A stretch of DNA of 64,000 nucleotides from Azolla caroliniana (GCA_043228905.1 JBHGNT010000018.1:7750001-7814000); one strand, 5' to 3'; positions 21,435 to 33,022 are shown, numbered from the stretch's first letter. Numbers and translations: made by a program. The notes: generated from the letters alone by a model not told the origin.

Positions 21435-24400
21435 GTGGCCCATGTGATAGAAAACACACTTAGGATGACCTTATGGCATTGTAATGGCACACTCTGGACA
21501 CACCCTGGCCACCTAGAGGAGATATCAAAGGAATCAGATATAGTTTGCCTAGTAGAAACACACCAAAGCCCAAATAGGGGACTCCCACGAGTCGAAGGAT
21601 TTCGTTGGGAGTCAACTTTTAGACAAACCTCACGTCGATGCACTACCGGGGGATCTGGAGGTGTCGCAATATTGTTTCGGAGGGAGCTACATAATAGGAT
21701 AGAAATACTGAGCACAGACCTAGAAGCTCGTTTTATGTGGGTGAAAGTCTCCACATGCAAGGACAAGGCAATATTTTTCGCCATTTGTTACTTCCTCCCG
21801 AAAGTCTCTCGTTATAATCTGGCTGGCGAGGTGAGATTAGTTGATGAAGGAGTGCCACATGGGCCTTCCCCATATGAACCTCTATCGGATGACATAATCT
21901 AATATTCTTCCCAAGGAGAAGTATTCCTTGTAGGAGACTTTAATGCGAGAACCCAATCCCGACAATGCACAATATTTCAAATGAATAGAAACCTAGAAAT
22001 GGTAAATGTCGATCCTTTAGACATAGGCACCACACGTAGATCAAAGGATCAAGGTGCGGACGCCACGAGTTTTGGCCATCATTTGCTCGAACTTGGCAGT
22101 CGGCACCAGATGGTCATATATAATGGTTTAGCCAAGTGGCCAGGTTCAGAAGAGCTCACATGTTTCCCACATGGAGGAGGGGAAAGCACAATTGATTATC
22201 TAATAGGACGCCCTGAAGCTACCCACATGATTAACTCCTTCCGAGTGGCCCCATGTCCTATTGGCGCGGACCATAGTTTCTTATACTTCGAGCTAAAATG
22301 CGATATCTCTAACGTCACCAACTCTAGTCAACCACGCCATGACATCACAATACATTTCACACATGAGCTCTCTGACATATATGCTCGACATGTTCAAGCC
22401 CATCTCTCCTCCCTTGATCCCTCCATACCTTTAGAGAGCCTTAGTACGAAACTCCCACACATCCTTCACTCTGCAGCAGTTAGCAGTTTCCCATACACGA
22501 AACACTCCAATCAAGGTAAAGTAGGATCTATGCCACAAAATAGATGGTATGATGAGGATTGTAGGTGCTTACATAGACAACTTACAATATCGCAACTCAG
22601 TGGTACTATTACCTCAGTACAAGCTCGTAAAGAAATGCGCAAGTTGACACGTCGTAAGAGACGAGCATGGGAGGCATCCCAATATTGGGAACTCTACCAT
22701 ATGCTCATGAGTAGCGATTGTGCCACTGCATTGAAGATATTACGGGAACCAAGACCACAAACACCTATCGAAGATCCCGAAACTTGGCACACTTATATAG
22801 AGAGAGTTTACCAAATCCCAAACCAACCACCCATTCCAATGCCTTCTACACCCCGACCTACTATGGGGATACTCTTCACGACCTCTAGGGTCACGAAGGT
22901 CATAAAGAAATTACAACATAGGAAGTCCATGGACCACACAGGATTGTGAGCAGAACACATCATATATGCGAGAGAGTGCCTAGCTCCCTTGCTAACTCTA
23001 ATCTTCAATCGCGTCCTCACAGAGGGTTTTCCACCACAATGGACCATGAACACAGTGGCCCCCATACATAAAGGAGGGGACCCCATGAACCCAAATACTT
23101 ATAGGACCATTATGATAGGTCATACCCTTGCTAAATTATATGGTGTAGTAATGGAGGCAGAGCTTAGCGATTATATGGAGACCTTAAATCTTCGTGCACC
23201 TAAACAGGCTGGCTTTAGACGAGCCTTCTCCACTATTGATCATATCTTCACACTTAGATGCTTAATTGACTAGACTAAGGCTCGCAAGAAGAAACTATAT
23301 TGTTGTTTTGTGGACTTTCGCAAAGCCTTTGACACGGTCCCTAGAGAGCGGTTGTTTGATAGGCTTAAGAGCTTGAGGATAGCAGATGACATGGTTTGGG
23401 CCATCTATGCACTATATGAACAAGTGTCCAGGTGTGTTCGATGCCCAGGTGGCATATCCGATAGTTTCACTAGCACTATTGGTGTAAAACAAGGTTGCCC
23501 CTTATCTCCGACTCTTTTTGGGGTCTACATTGATGAGATCATAGATTTTATTGCTCGTAAGGGAGGCAATGGAGTAGTCCTTGGGGATGCGCAGGTGTGT
23601 ATCTTGCTCTATGCAGACGACATAGTTTTGCTCTCTGAATCCGAACACGACCTACAAAGGCACCTTAATGCCTTAGATGACTTTTGCACACAACCAGGAT
23701 TGGTAGTGAATCTAGGGAAAACTAAAGTCCTTATCTTCCACATGTCGGCCCAAGTTAGAGCTAAGTGTCACCTAACTATCTCCCATAGCCCAGTTGAGGT
23801 GGTTGGATCATATGTCTATCTCGGAGTCACTGTCAGTGCCCGCTTAGGTAAATTTTCGATGACACAAGTAGCGAAGGATAGACTTACAAGAGGACATGCA
23901 TCCCTCTCACTCCTCGAGAGACAATGCCACCAAGCATACTTCCAAGAGCCATGAACTAAAGGGTGACTCTTTGACTCATTAGTGACTCCCTCTCTCATGT
24001 ATGCATCAACAGTTTGGGCTCCAGGACTACCATCTTTCATGTGGATGCAATTAGAGAGACCATTGGTGATGATGTTATCACGCCAACTCCGAAGCAAATC
24101 GTCGGTCCCACATGACATTATTAGGGCTGAGTTCACTCTACCCCCTATGTTAGTAGAAGCACTTTTTCAACTTGTAGTCTTTATCCACAGGATACATAAC
24201 CAACCACTTGATAGAATATCCCATCAAGCCTTTAAGGCTTCTCGAGCATTGTATGAGTCCGACTATACTAGCTCATGGTATGGCATGATGGCGAGTTGGC
24301 TTCTTGCCAACGGTCTAGACATTAATAACCCCCCCCCCCCCCCCCCCCCCCTTAAGTACGACCACACGACTGATAACACTTTAATCTCTCATGAGGACCG

Positions 24401-25156
24401 TAATAAAGTAATACGCCAAGAAATATGGCAAATTTATACTCGGTATAAATGGATCACCCCACTAGAGCCACTCCCATCTAAAATGTCGTACTATAAGGAA
24501 CACTTTATGCACTTCTCTAAGTTAGGTTTTATTACGCGGCCAAGATATCTAGATGTATTCTTACCACATGCACTAAGGGTTGCCATTGGTCAACTTAGAA
24601 TATCATCTCACCAACTTGAGATTGAGAATGGACATACTAATGAAGTCCCTAGGGAGGAAAGGATATGTAGGTTATGCCACATAGAGATAGAGGATGAGTA
24701 CCATTTTACATGCAAATGCCCCAAGACATACTTGGTTCCTCTCCCACCCTCCCTAAACTATTAGATACACTAGATATAAAGAAATTAGGTAGATACATCT
24801 TAGAATTGAAACAACACAGAGAGAATAAGTTACAAAACGTTGATAATAATGTTGCTAATGTTTACCAACATGTAACAAATGAAGTTTTTCAGGAACAGGG
24901 GGAGACAATGAATGTCGACACACCTGCACCACTCGGGTTTTTCCTTGATGAAGCAGAAAATCAAAGAAGAACCAAATGCCCTTGTATGCCGGGTTTCAAA
25001 GCAACTCGACGAGATGTAGAAGCAATAAAGAAAATAAGGGAACGTGAACTACACCACTTAGAAGCCATGGCTAGGGCACTCTATACACCGGGACCATGGG
25101 TCACACCCACACCAAAAACTTTTGACCTCCCACTTCTTTTTGAGAGACTTGGGTAG
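21435..25156 (+). pseudogene. LINE A ORF2: endonuclease-reverse transcriptase
   Basis: Domain order: an apurinic-type endonuclease with ETHQSPNR, GDFNAR near 21933 and ADHSF near 22270, then RT with FVDFRKAFDTVPR, GVKQGCPLSPTLF and YADD at 23610-23621, then a C-terminal CCHC finger (CRLCHIEIEDEYHFTC) near 24665-24715. One frame runs from 21435 to 24764 with no indel but five internal stops (21900, 22947, 23271, 23952, 23964). A single frameshift near 24735 moves the last ~130 codons (to 25156) to another frame. ORF2 normally nicks the target and primes reverse transcription there. Confidence 0.88.
24329..24351 (+). repeat. Uninterrupted C23 tract inside LINE A ORF2
   Basis: Twenty-three consecutive C residues encode a run of prolines between RT and the CCHC finger. 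The reading frame is the same on both sides. Confidence 0.95.
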
Positions 25157-25406
25157 AAATGAGATTAGGCTCAGTGCAAAGTTTTGTACACTACTAGAAC
25201 TCTCTTAGCTAAAGCTATTTTCTTTTATTTTAGTTTTGATGATTGGATAAACACTCATTTTTGTTGTAAACCAATTGTCTCATGGGCCAAATTTGGCCTT
25301 AGAAGACGTTAATATATCATTCTTTCTTTCTCTTTCTCTCTCTCTCTCTCCTAGCGTTTTCTTTCTTTCTGTGCGTCTGTTTCTCTCCCTCCATCATTAT
25401 CTACGT

Positions 25407-25611
25407 TAACGAATTTTTATTTGCTGAATTCTGTTGCCAGAGTGAGGAGTTATGAGCATTTTCATCTGCAACCCTCTTTGTCCCGCGGCTCCTCAAACTC
25501 AATAAGCTCTAACGAATTTTTATTTGCTGAATTCTGTTGCCGAAGTGAGGAGTTATAGCATTTTCATCTGCAACCCTCTTTGCCCCGCGGCTCCTCAAAC
25601 TGAAGGTAGAT
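25407..25611 (+). repeat. 103-bp duplicated unit in the LINE B 5' UTR
   Basis: TAACGAATTTTTATTTGCTG starts both copies (25407 and 25510), and each ends with CCGCGGCTCCTCAAACT. They differ at only a few bases. Tandem monomers at a LINE 5' end often carry the internal promoter. Confidence 0.85.
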
Positions 25612-25675
25612 TTTGAAACCCTAAATCGATTGAAAGGTACATTCTACTTCTTCTATCATTTTATTAATAATAAAT

Positions 25676-26479
25676 ATGCCAAGAGGAGTAAAAGCCAATG
25701 ATGATGTGATTGAAAGCCCAAACAATCAAATGCATACATTGTCAATGGAAAAGATCGCAACTATGTATATCTCATTGCAAGAGATAGTGATGCATATGCA
25801 AAGCGAATTGTATGCTTGTAAGGAGAGGGAATTAACACTGGAAATGCAAAAGTTAGAGATGAAAGCTTTGCGTGAAGAACTACATGAAATGAAGAACATG
25901 ACTATTCAAATGCAAGATAATAGGATGCTTGAAATCGAAAGAAAAATGTTGAGTCTTGAAGCAGAAAAAGAGATTTTAGTGAAGGCAAATGCCGAAATAA
26001 AATCTACAATTGAAGGGAAGGAAGATGTGATCATGACAAGGTGGAAAGATGTTCTCTTGAAAGAAACACCAAAAATCATGCAAAAACATCCTAATACCAT
26101 GGATGTGTTAGATGTAAAGGAGCAATATGAAATCGAAAGAAGAAAGAATAATATTGTCATTAGAGGTATGCAAGAGAATGAAATAGAGAATACATTATCT
26201 CTTGGACAAAATATTACGAAATTCTTTGAGGATCACTTTCCTATGCGAGATGGTATTGTATATGCCGCACATCGGGTTGGCAAAAAGCAACAAGAGGGAA
26301 AGACATCTCGAGCTATTGTTTGTACAATCCTCGATGAATGTAAAAGGGCAATGATTCTAGATAGTAGTAAGGTGCACTTAAAAGGGACAAGTTATTTTGT
26401 AACGGAAGATAGAACTCCACAAGAGCAAGAACGTAGAAGGCAAGCATATGCATCTCGCAAAGCAAATCAAAATGCATAG
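25676..26479 (+). CDS. LINE B ORF1 protein, intact (267 aa)
   Basis: One uninterrupted frame from ATG to stop. Residues ~30-120 form a long heptad-rich helix (many Met, Leu, Glu and Lys; no Pro), expected to be a trimerising coiled coil. Residues ~155-215 include ERRKNNIVIRGMQENE, the first strand of the RRM domain of L1-type ORF1. The C-terminal segment (FVTEDRTPQEQERRRQAYAS) matches the family's final basic domain. ORF1 binds LINE RNA and acts as a nucleic-acid chaperone. The stop lies seven bases before the ORF2 ATG, so ORF2 would need reinitiation. There is no zinc knuckle. Confidence 0.85.
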   Translation: MPRGVKANDDVIESPNNQMHTLSMEKIATMYISLQEIVMHMQSELYACKERELTLEMQKLEMKALREELHEMKNMTIQMQDNRMLEIERKMLSLEAEKEILVKANAEIKSTIEGKEDVIMTRWKDVLLKETPKIMQKHPNTMDVLDVKEQYEIERRKNNIVIRGMQENEIENTLSLGQNITKFFEDHFPMRDGIVYAAHRVGKKQQEGKTSRAIVCTILDECKRAMILDSSKVHLKGTSYFVTEDRTPQEQERRRQAYASRKANQNA

Positions 26480-26485
26480 CAAGCA

Positions 26486-29400
26486 ATGACCTATGGGACT
26501 ATAAGTGCTTCACGATTGAAAGTAATGTTTTGGAATTGTAGAGGATATCCATGGAATAAGGGTTTAGGATTCAATGATGTAGCTCAAGGTATGGATATTA
26601 TATTTTTGGCTAAAACATGGAAGCATGAGGCAAAACGTATACTTAAGATAGACGGGTTACCTCATAAAATTGATATGGCCTCACTCCAAAGGGAATATTG
26701 GGCGTGCCGGGATAGCATGTATCTACCATGAGAGCTTAGATAATTCTATCAAAGTATGCAAATATGATGACTATAAGAGATACATATGGATAGAGGTTAA
26801 TTTGGGGAAAGAGAAGTTGTATATAGTTGCATGTTACATTCCTCACAAAGACTCAAACTACTATAGTAGGTTTGGGTTAGATTGTGATGATCCTTTACAG
26901 AGTTATGCCACGATATACTTTCATTTGAGAAGCTTGGTAAAGTTTTAATTATGGGAGACTTCAATGCAAGAGTTGGAAATTTCCAAAACGTAGAGACATT
27001 TGAAGAAAATGTAGTAGAACATTGTCTATTGTGTGACTCAGAGGATTGTATCATGTCAGATTATGGAAAACCTTTGATACATATGCTAAATTGCACAAAC
27101 ATGATTATCCTAAATGGTATAAAGGCATTCCCATTGACAAATGTGCTCACATGTTTACCATCCTCGGGTGGAGGAAGTGTGGTTGATTATGCGTTAATGT
27201 TGGCATGTGATCTATCATTGGTGAATGTGTTTAAACTTGGTTCTCTATCTCCGGACTCAGACCACAAGCCATTGTACTTAGAGCGTGCAATTCCACATTC
27301 CACTAGATGTCGTGAAGTGAAAGACGAAAAGAGATGTATCATCCGACCTTGCTACGAAAAAGCTAAGATGTATGCAAATGAAGTGGAGAACCATTTGTTA
27401 AATTTTTCTCTAAGCAATGATGTTAAAGAAAATTGGCAACATTTGAAGGATATAATCCTTAAGGTTGGATATCAATGCTTTAAGAGACATGTGGGTGGGC
27501 ATAAGGTGTGTAGTTTTCCATGTAATTCTTGGTTCGACGATGAATGTAAGATGTATCTCAAATGGTTTAAGTCCATAGAAGGGGGGAATGAAAATATTGT
27601 TGCATGGCACATATATAAGAAAGTAGTGAGGAGAAAGAAAAGAAGATATTTCCAAATGCAAGAGATGAAAAAGAAAAACTTGTTTAAGCTCAAACCAAAA
27701 TTAGCATGGGGACAACTCAAGGGTAAGAAAGAAGATGTGAAAGGTCACTTTACAAATGAAGAGATGCCAGAATATGTACAAATGTTATATATGCATGAAG
27801 GTGTGGCTCCTATGGTTGAGAAAATTGAAACTCCATGCACTACATGTATTGATATTGATGATGTCAATAAGGGACAAAGAAGATGGCAAGTGGGAAAGCA
27901 GCAGATTCAACCTACGTCTCAAGTGAGCTTTTAAAATGGACAATGCCACACACTCGTTATTGGATAATGACAATTTTAGAGCAAGCTATAAAACAAGGAT
28001 TTCCAAATGAGTGGCTTATGAATTGGATTAAACCAATATTTAAAGGCAGAGATAAGAATCAAGTAGAAAATTATCGTACAATAATGGTGAGCTCAACTAT
28101 TGCTAAATTATATAGTACTATTATGGAGCAAAAGATAAGCACATGGGCTGAGAGTACAAGCAAAAGAGCACTTGGGCAAGCTGGATTTAGACCAAAACAG
28201 TCCATCGTGGATCACTTGGTCACATTAAGAGTAATCATGGAAGAGAGTCGACTTCAAGGAAAAACACTTTATTGTTGTTTTGTTGATTTCAAGAAAGCTT
28301 TTGATACCGTACCACGAAATGAGCTTTGGAATAGAATGGTAGACATTGACATGCCATTGGAGTACCGAGTTGCGGTTGCACGCCAATATGAACAAGTTAA
28401 ATGACAACTAAAAATAGATAGTGGATTCTCAAAGAGCTTTTTAAGTAACATGGGGGTAAAGCAAGGATGTCCATTATCACCCACACTCTTTGGCTTATGT
28501 ATTGATAAATTAGAAGAAGTGGTGAATAAGGTTGCAAGAGAAGAAGGAAGGAATGACCCCAATTTGATGCAACATGTTATCTTATTGCTTCTTTATGCAG
28601 ATGATGTGGTACTCTTCTCATATGATGTTGATAGTATGCAACATTTACTTGGGGTATTAGAAGAATTTTGCCATAGTAGTGGACTAGCAGTGAATGTGGA
28701 GAAAACAAAAATGATGGTAGTGCAAACCATCCAACCTCATCATTACCCTCTGCTCACATATAAAGGTGAACATATACAATTTGTTAAAAGCTTTAAATAT
28801 CTTGGTATTGATGTACCCGCCACAAATAAATGTAGTGCATGCTTTGATTCTAGACTCCAAGCCGGTTGGAAATCATATTACCTTTTGGAGAACCAATGCA
28901 ACCTGATACTTGTGGATGGGAAGTAAAATTAAGGTTCAATGCCATGGTAATTCAAGTATTGCTTTATGGAGTAGAAGTATGGGGTGGCACCATCTCTCTT
29001 AATGCATGGAACAAGATTGAGAAAATTCAAAAGATGTTTTTAAGGAGGCAATTAGGAGTTAAATGCACTACCTCTTACCAGGTTATGCTCTTGGAAACGG
29101 GTGTTCGACCCATAGAACTATTGGCACTCCAAAGTCAAGAATACATTACAAAAGTCAAGAATATGCCGAATCATCGATTACCACATCTTTCTTGGAATGT
29201 TGGATGTCAGCTACAAAAGAATCATAAAAGTAAGATTCTCTCATCTGGTTGGGTTGTTGACATAAAGAAATGGTTTAGAAGATGGGGTGTGGATGATCTT
29301 TTAGAGCTTTCTGGCAATGCTATGAAATATGTAATGATTGAGGAAAGGTTGGTGGAATCATTAAGCATGAAGTGGGAGGATGCTAAGAGGACAAAGCTAG

Positions 29401-29816
29401 AATACTACATTGCAAATGTCAACCCTGAATGTTGGTCTCAATATAAAGCAAGAATGTCTATTGATCGTATCCAACCTTGTCTCATTACCAATATGAGTAG
29501 CAATGCTCGTAGAGACCTTACACTACTTCGCACTCGATCTCACAAGTTAGGTATTGAAGTTGCATCATGGTATCAAAATGTAACGAATTTGAAGACATGT
29601 AAAGTATGCAATGAAGGCATGGTAGAGGATGAATGTCACTTGCTCTTCACATGCTCAACATATAGTGCAATTCGTTCAAGATATGTTGACATAGTAAGAG
29701 CCAGTGATAACTTAAGATCCATACTTAAGACACCACCTAGACGGTTGAGCTCATATGTGTATGCTTTATTAACACATAGAGACTTTGTGCTTCAACATAT
29801 GAATACCCCTTTTTAG
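26486..29816 (+). pseudogene. LINE B ORF2: endonuclease-reverse transcriptase, broken
   Basis: The endonuclease opens with MFWNCRGYPWNKG and includes MGDFNARVGN at 26951 and DSDHKPL near 27260. RT has FVDFKKAFDTVPR, GVKQGCPLSPTLFG and YADD at 28594-28605. The CCHC finger CKVCNEGMVEDECHLLFTC is near 29598. Frameshifts near 26700, 26945, 27900 and 28890, and a stop at 28402, make it non-functional. So ORF1 is intact beside a dead ORF2; any mobility would need ORF2 supplied in trans. Confidence 0.88.
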
Positions 29817-29906
29817 GAAGGAGACATATATCAAGAACACATGTATACTCTGGTCCCATAGGTCAAAATTGGCCTCTTTATGGACGATAAAATTCTAATT
29901 CTAATT

Positions 29907-30692
29907 CTAATTCCCCATGCCTTTGATGTTGTTACTTCCACTTACAACCTGTTGTCCTCTTCCTTGATAATTGTTGTTGGTTTTCGCTGAACCAAATCTT
30001 CCATGGCCTCTTACTCGGCCTCTTCCAGCACTATTGTAGAGGGCTTGCCCCTCAGTCTCAGAGTTTCCTTTGTTTACATCATCCATTTGATTTCTTTCTT
30101 CCACTACAAGCATTGAAACTAGATCTGGAAAACTTGGGATGTTATCCCTTGTGAGAATAGAAGTTTTGAAGCTTTTATATTGAGGTCCTAAACCTCTTAA
30201 GCATATTTCCACCTTATCATCATCTTGTACCTTCACATTCATAGAAGCAAGTGATTCACATATGCTCTTTATTTTCAGAGCATACTCATTCACTGACATC
30301 TTACCTTTTTCCAAGGTATTTAGCTCAGTCTTCAACTGAAGATTTCTAGCCTTTATGTTCACTGCAAACATTTTTACTAAACTGTCCCGAGCTTCTTTTG
30401 GAAGCATAGCATCCTGTATGTATCCAAGCATCGAATCTGAGATGCTAAATGAGAGCCAATGCAATACTTTCCTTGCCCCTTGATTCCATTCCTTAAATGC
30501 TTTAATCTGTACAACGGTTACATTTTCTTCAAGGATCTCTGGAGCCTCTTCTAGGTCTCCTTCAATGTAATCCCAATATCTTTTTCCCATTAGGAAATTT
30601 GTCATTCTGAATTTCCACGCCGGGAAATTATTTTTATCCAGCTTTTCTGTGACTATTTGGCTTCCATTCTCAAAAACCATTCTCTCTTTCAA
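29907..30692 (-). pseudogene. Copia G gag (capsid) segment
   Basis: 261 codons from an ATG at 30692. It starts near KLDKNNFPAWKFRM, followed by WDYIEGD and the helical core (LSFSISDSMLGYIQD, LKTELNTLEKGKMSVNEYALKIK, CLRGLGPQYKSF), typical of UBN2-type copia gag. The frame ends in a Gly/Asn/Arg-rich linker. Its TAG stop belongs to the LINE B tail. The zinc knuckle that should follow lies at 21.0 kb, beyond both LINEs. This gag is unlike those of R and D. Confidence 0.88.
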
Positions 30693-30794
30693 TTAGGGTT
30701 AACTTCATAGAAAACTCTCTCTTTGATTCAGATCAACAACTAGAAACAAACTTCTCAGATCTGTACTGTTTCGATCTTCTTTACGAGCAACTCT

Positions 30795-31011
30795 GCTCTG
30801 ATACCATGTTACGAAGGCGCTACGCTACGACTTTTTACCTCAGTATATAAGTGACTTATATATGCAACTAATTAGTTGTCAGTAGCTAATTAGCTGTTAG
30901 TAGCTAAATTGTTGTTTCACCTTTATGTCCACTAGTAGCTAATTAGCTATAGCTACTATAGCTTATTTCTCAATAAGCATCACATACCTTTGTTGAGCTT
31001 GCTTCTCAACA
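30795..31011 (-). repeat. Primer-binding site and 5' LTR of copia G
   Basis: The LTR (30807-31011, 205 bp) ends at TGGTATCAGAGC (minus strand, 30806-30795), complementary to the 3' end of initiator-Met tRNA, with no spacer. It carries the TATATAAGTGACTTATAT palindrome near 30847 and the inverted repeat at its start. It lacks the ~190-bp segment present in the 3' LTR. Confidence 0.88.
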
Positions 31012-31190
31012 AACTTGAGGTTGCATTGTGGTGCTAGTGTCTAGGGTAGCTGGTTCTTTCGTCTGGTTCCTTCTGGCTTCCTCCCGCCTCGCTCGCGCTC
31101 CTCGTCCGGTCCGGTTCCTCCTTTCGCGACCCGTTCGGTTCTGCACTCCTCGTCCTCCTCGGTTGACTTGTCTACTCAACAGGCCCATCT
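31012..31190 (-). pseudogene. Charged C-terminal extension of copia H, cut by G and I1
   Basis: The minus-strand frame includes LSRQVNRGGRGVQNRTGRE, GRGARARREEARRNQ and MQPQV. These match the last ~60 residues of the D, K and E extensions. The following residues, encoded in the polypurine tract, lie across element G at 17125-17144. Upstream sequence is lost where the LTR of I1 begins at 31191. Confidence 0.7.
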
Positions 31191-31793
31191 TGTTGAGAAT
31201 ATGCGGAATAATGCTCGGCCACAACCGAGTCTTCGATTACTTCGTTGAGAATTACAAACACAGAAATGGGAATGTGGAGATAGATGCACGTATACAAAAA
31301 AAAAGGAAACACTGAAAGAGAGTACACAATATGTTTACGTGGAAAACCCTAAATGTGAAAAACCACGGGGGCCCACAAGCTCCAAACTATCACTATGTCT
31401 AAGAGGAATACAACAGGGGAACACAGAGGCAATGACCTCGTGCTCACAATCTTCGCCTAGCAGCGGTTACAACAGAGACACACTCTGTCTCTCTCTCTTT
31501 CGCTCTGCTATGTAATGTACAACAGTTACACCAATAACTCTATACAAGATCATAACTACACCCCTCTATTTGCCCTAGGTCATATTTATACTAATATGAC
31601 TTTCGGGCTATTTACAAATCTAGCCTCAATGGGCTAATAGAGGACATATTTACATATATGTTCCTTCATACGGTGAGAGGTTCTCATCGGGCTTGCGTCA
31701 TCCAGTTCTCACCAGGTCTTTCTTGCCAGGTACCCATTATCCGGTTCTCACCGGGCCTTCATCATCCCATCCGGAGGGACTGAAATCCTAACA
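31191..31793 (-). repeat. 3' LTR of copia I1
   Basis: 603 bp, minus-strand edges TGTTAGGATT...TTCTCAACA. A TATAAATATGAC box lies near 31585 (minus). A minisatellite related to the R LTR repeat (CCGGTTCTCACCGGG on the plus strand) lies at 31675-31760. The polypurine tract starts at 31794. The plus-side flank is CATCT, but the matching 5' end is not identifiable. Confidence 0.82.
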
Positions 31794-32490
31794 AACTCCC
31801 CCTTCACTTCGGCATGGGATGTCTGGTTAGTCTAATTCGCTTCCGGCATGCGTCCAGTTGGTCAGGTGTCAGCACCTTGGTCAGCATATCCGACCCGTTC
31901 TCCTCCGTGTGGATCTTCATCAGCACAAACTCTCGATCTTCTTCTCGTTCCTGGATCCAGTGGTACCTGCGCTGGATGTGGTTCGTTCGGGAATGGTAGG
32001 CCGCGTTCTTTGCAAGGTGGATTAAACTCTGACTGTCGCAGTAGAGCTGGTATTCCTCTTGTCGGATCCCTAACTCTCCGATGAAGTCCTTCATCCATAA
32101 TATTTCCTTGCCGGCTTCCACAGCTGCCATGTACTCCGCTTTCGTGGTTCACAATGCAATCGTCTTCTGCAGCCTCAACTACCATGAAACAACTCCCCCT
32201 GTATATGTCATAACATATCCCGATGTTGACCGGCTGGTATCCATATCAGCTGACATATTCGAATCGGTGAAACCGTCAAGTTCGGGTTTACCGAAGCCGA
32301 ATCGGAGACACATAGTTGAGGTGCCTTTTAAGTACTGGAGTATCCATTTTACCGCATTCCAGTGCTCCTTGTCGGGATTGCTCATAAATCGGCTCACCAC
32401 TCCGACTGTGTATCTGATATCAGGTCGGGTACACACCATTGCATACATAAAGCTCCCGAAGGCAGAGGCATATGGTATTTTCATCATATC
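31794..32490 (-). pseudogene. Copia I1 RNase H fragment
   Basis: Minus strand from KIPYASAFGSFMYAMVCTRPD through SNPDKEHWNAVKWILQYLKG, a DGFTDSNMSADMD active-site region and STSGYVM. It ends with IHTEENGSDMLTKVLTPDQ and RLTRHPMPK next to the polypurine tract. Two frames are used (break near 32135-32185). The RT part is absent because the I2 LTR abuts at 32491. Confidence 0.85.
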
Positions 32491-33022
32491 TGACAAGAAA
32501 TATGCGGAATAATCTCCAGTCACAACCGAAGCGTAGATCACTTGATGACAATCAAACACAGAAGAAATGTGAGTAGATGTAAGTACAGAAACAGAAAGAG
32601 AATACACAAGATGTTAATGTGGAAAACCCTGACAGGGAAAAACCACGGGAGTCCACAGATTCCAAACTATCACTATGTCAAGGAGTACAATAGGGAGCAC
32701 CGAGGCAACGACCTCTTGCTCACAATCTTCGCCTGGCGGCGGTTGAAACAGAGACATGCTATGTATCGCTCTCTCTCTCTCTATACAATGGTTACACCAA
32801 TAACACTATACAAAGATAATCACATCAACTATGATCATTATACACACTGTTTGCCCTAGGTCATATTTATAGTAATATGACATTAGGACTATTTATAGAT
32901 ATAGCCCCAATGGGCTCTCAGAAACATATCTACATATATGTCCCTTCATCCGGTGAGAGGTTCTCACCGGGTCTTCCTTGCAGGGCCTTCGTATCCCATC
33001 CGGAGGGACCGAGATCCTAACA
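32491..33022 (-). repeat. 3' LTR of copia I2
   Basis: 532 bp, minus-strand start TGTTAGGATCTCGGTCCCTC and end GCATATTTCTTGTCA. It is clearly homologous to the I1 LTR (shared GAATATGCGGAATAAT-type edge and TATAAATATGAC near 32860) but diverged. Its plus-side flank falls within the RNase H gene of I1, between the codons for AEKAD and MKIPY, so I2 probably inserted there. Confidence 0.8.

Larger units (their letters stand above)
21083..25350 (+). mobile_element. LINE A (non-LTR retrotransposon), 5'-truncated
   Basis: Contains the C-terminus of ORF1, then endonuclease, reverse transcriptase and a CCHC finger in ORF2. The 3' end is pyrimidine-rich (TTCTTTC, then CT repeats at 25315-25350), not poly(A). 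It is inserted antisense into copia G and is followed directly by LINE B in the same orientation. A (CT)n tract lies at about 21159-21180 near the 5' end. Confidence 0.85.
25351..29910 (+). mobile_element. LINE B, near full length
   Basis: Carries a 5' untranslated region with a duplicated unit, an intact ORF1, a damaged ORF2 and a 3' tail of ATTCTA repeats (about 29890-29910) in place of poly(A). The end sequence GGTCAAAATTGGCCTCTTTA resembles GGGCCAAATTTGGCCTTAG near the LINE A end, so the two belong to related families. It inserts antisense between the gag and zinc-knuckle parts of copia G, whose sequence resumes without loss. Confidence 0.85.
17145..31011 (-). mobile_element. Ty1/copia element G, full span including inserted LINEs
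   Basis: Bounded by LTRs at 17145-17540 and 30807-31011 and flanked by a perfect 5-bp target duplication, AACTT (17140-17144 and 31012-31016). Internal order on the minus strand is primer site, gag, zinc knuckle, protease, integrase, RT, RNase H, polypurine tract, as expected for Ty1/copia. Two LINEs occupy 21083-29910 between gag and the zinc knuckle. Without them G would be about 5 kb. G lies within the 3' tail of element H. Confidence 0.9.
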
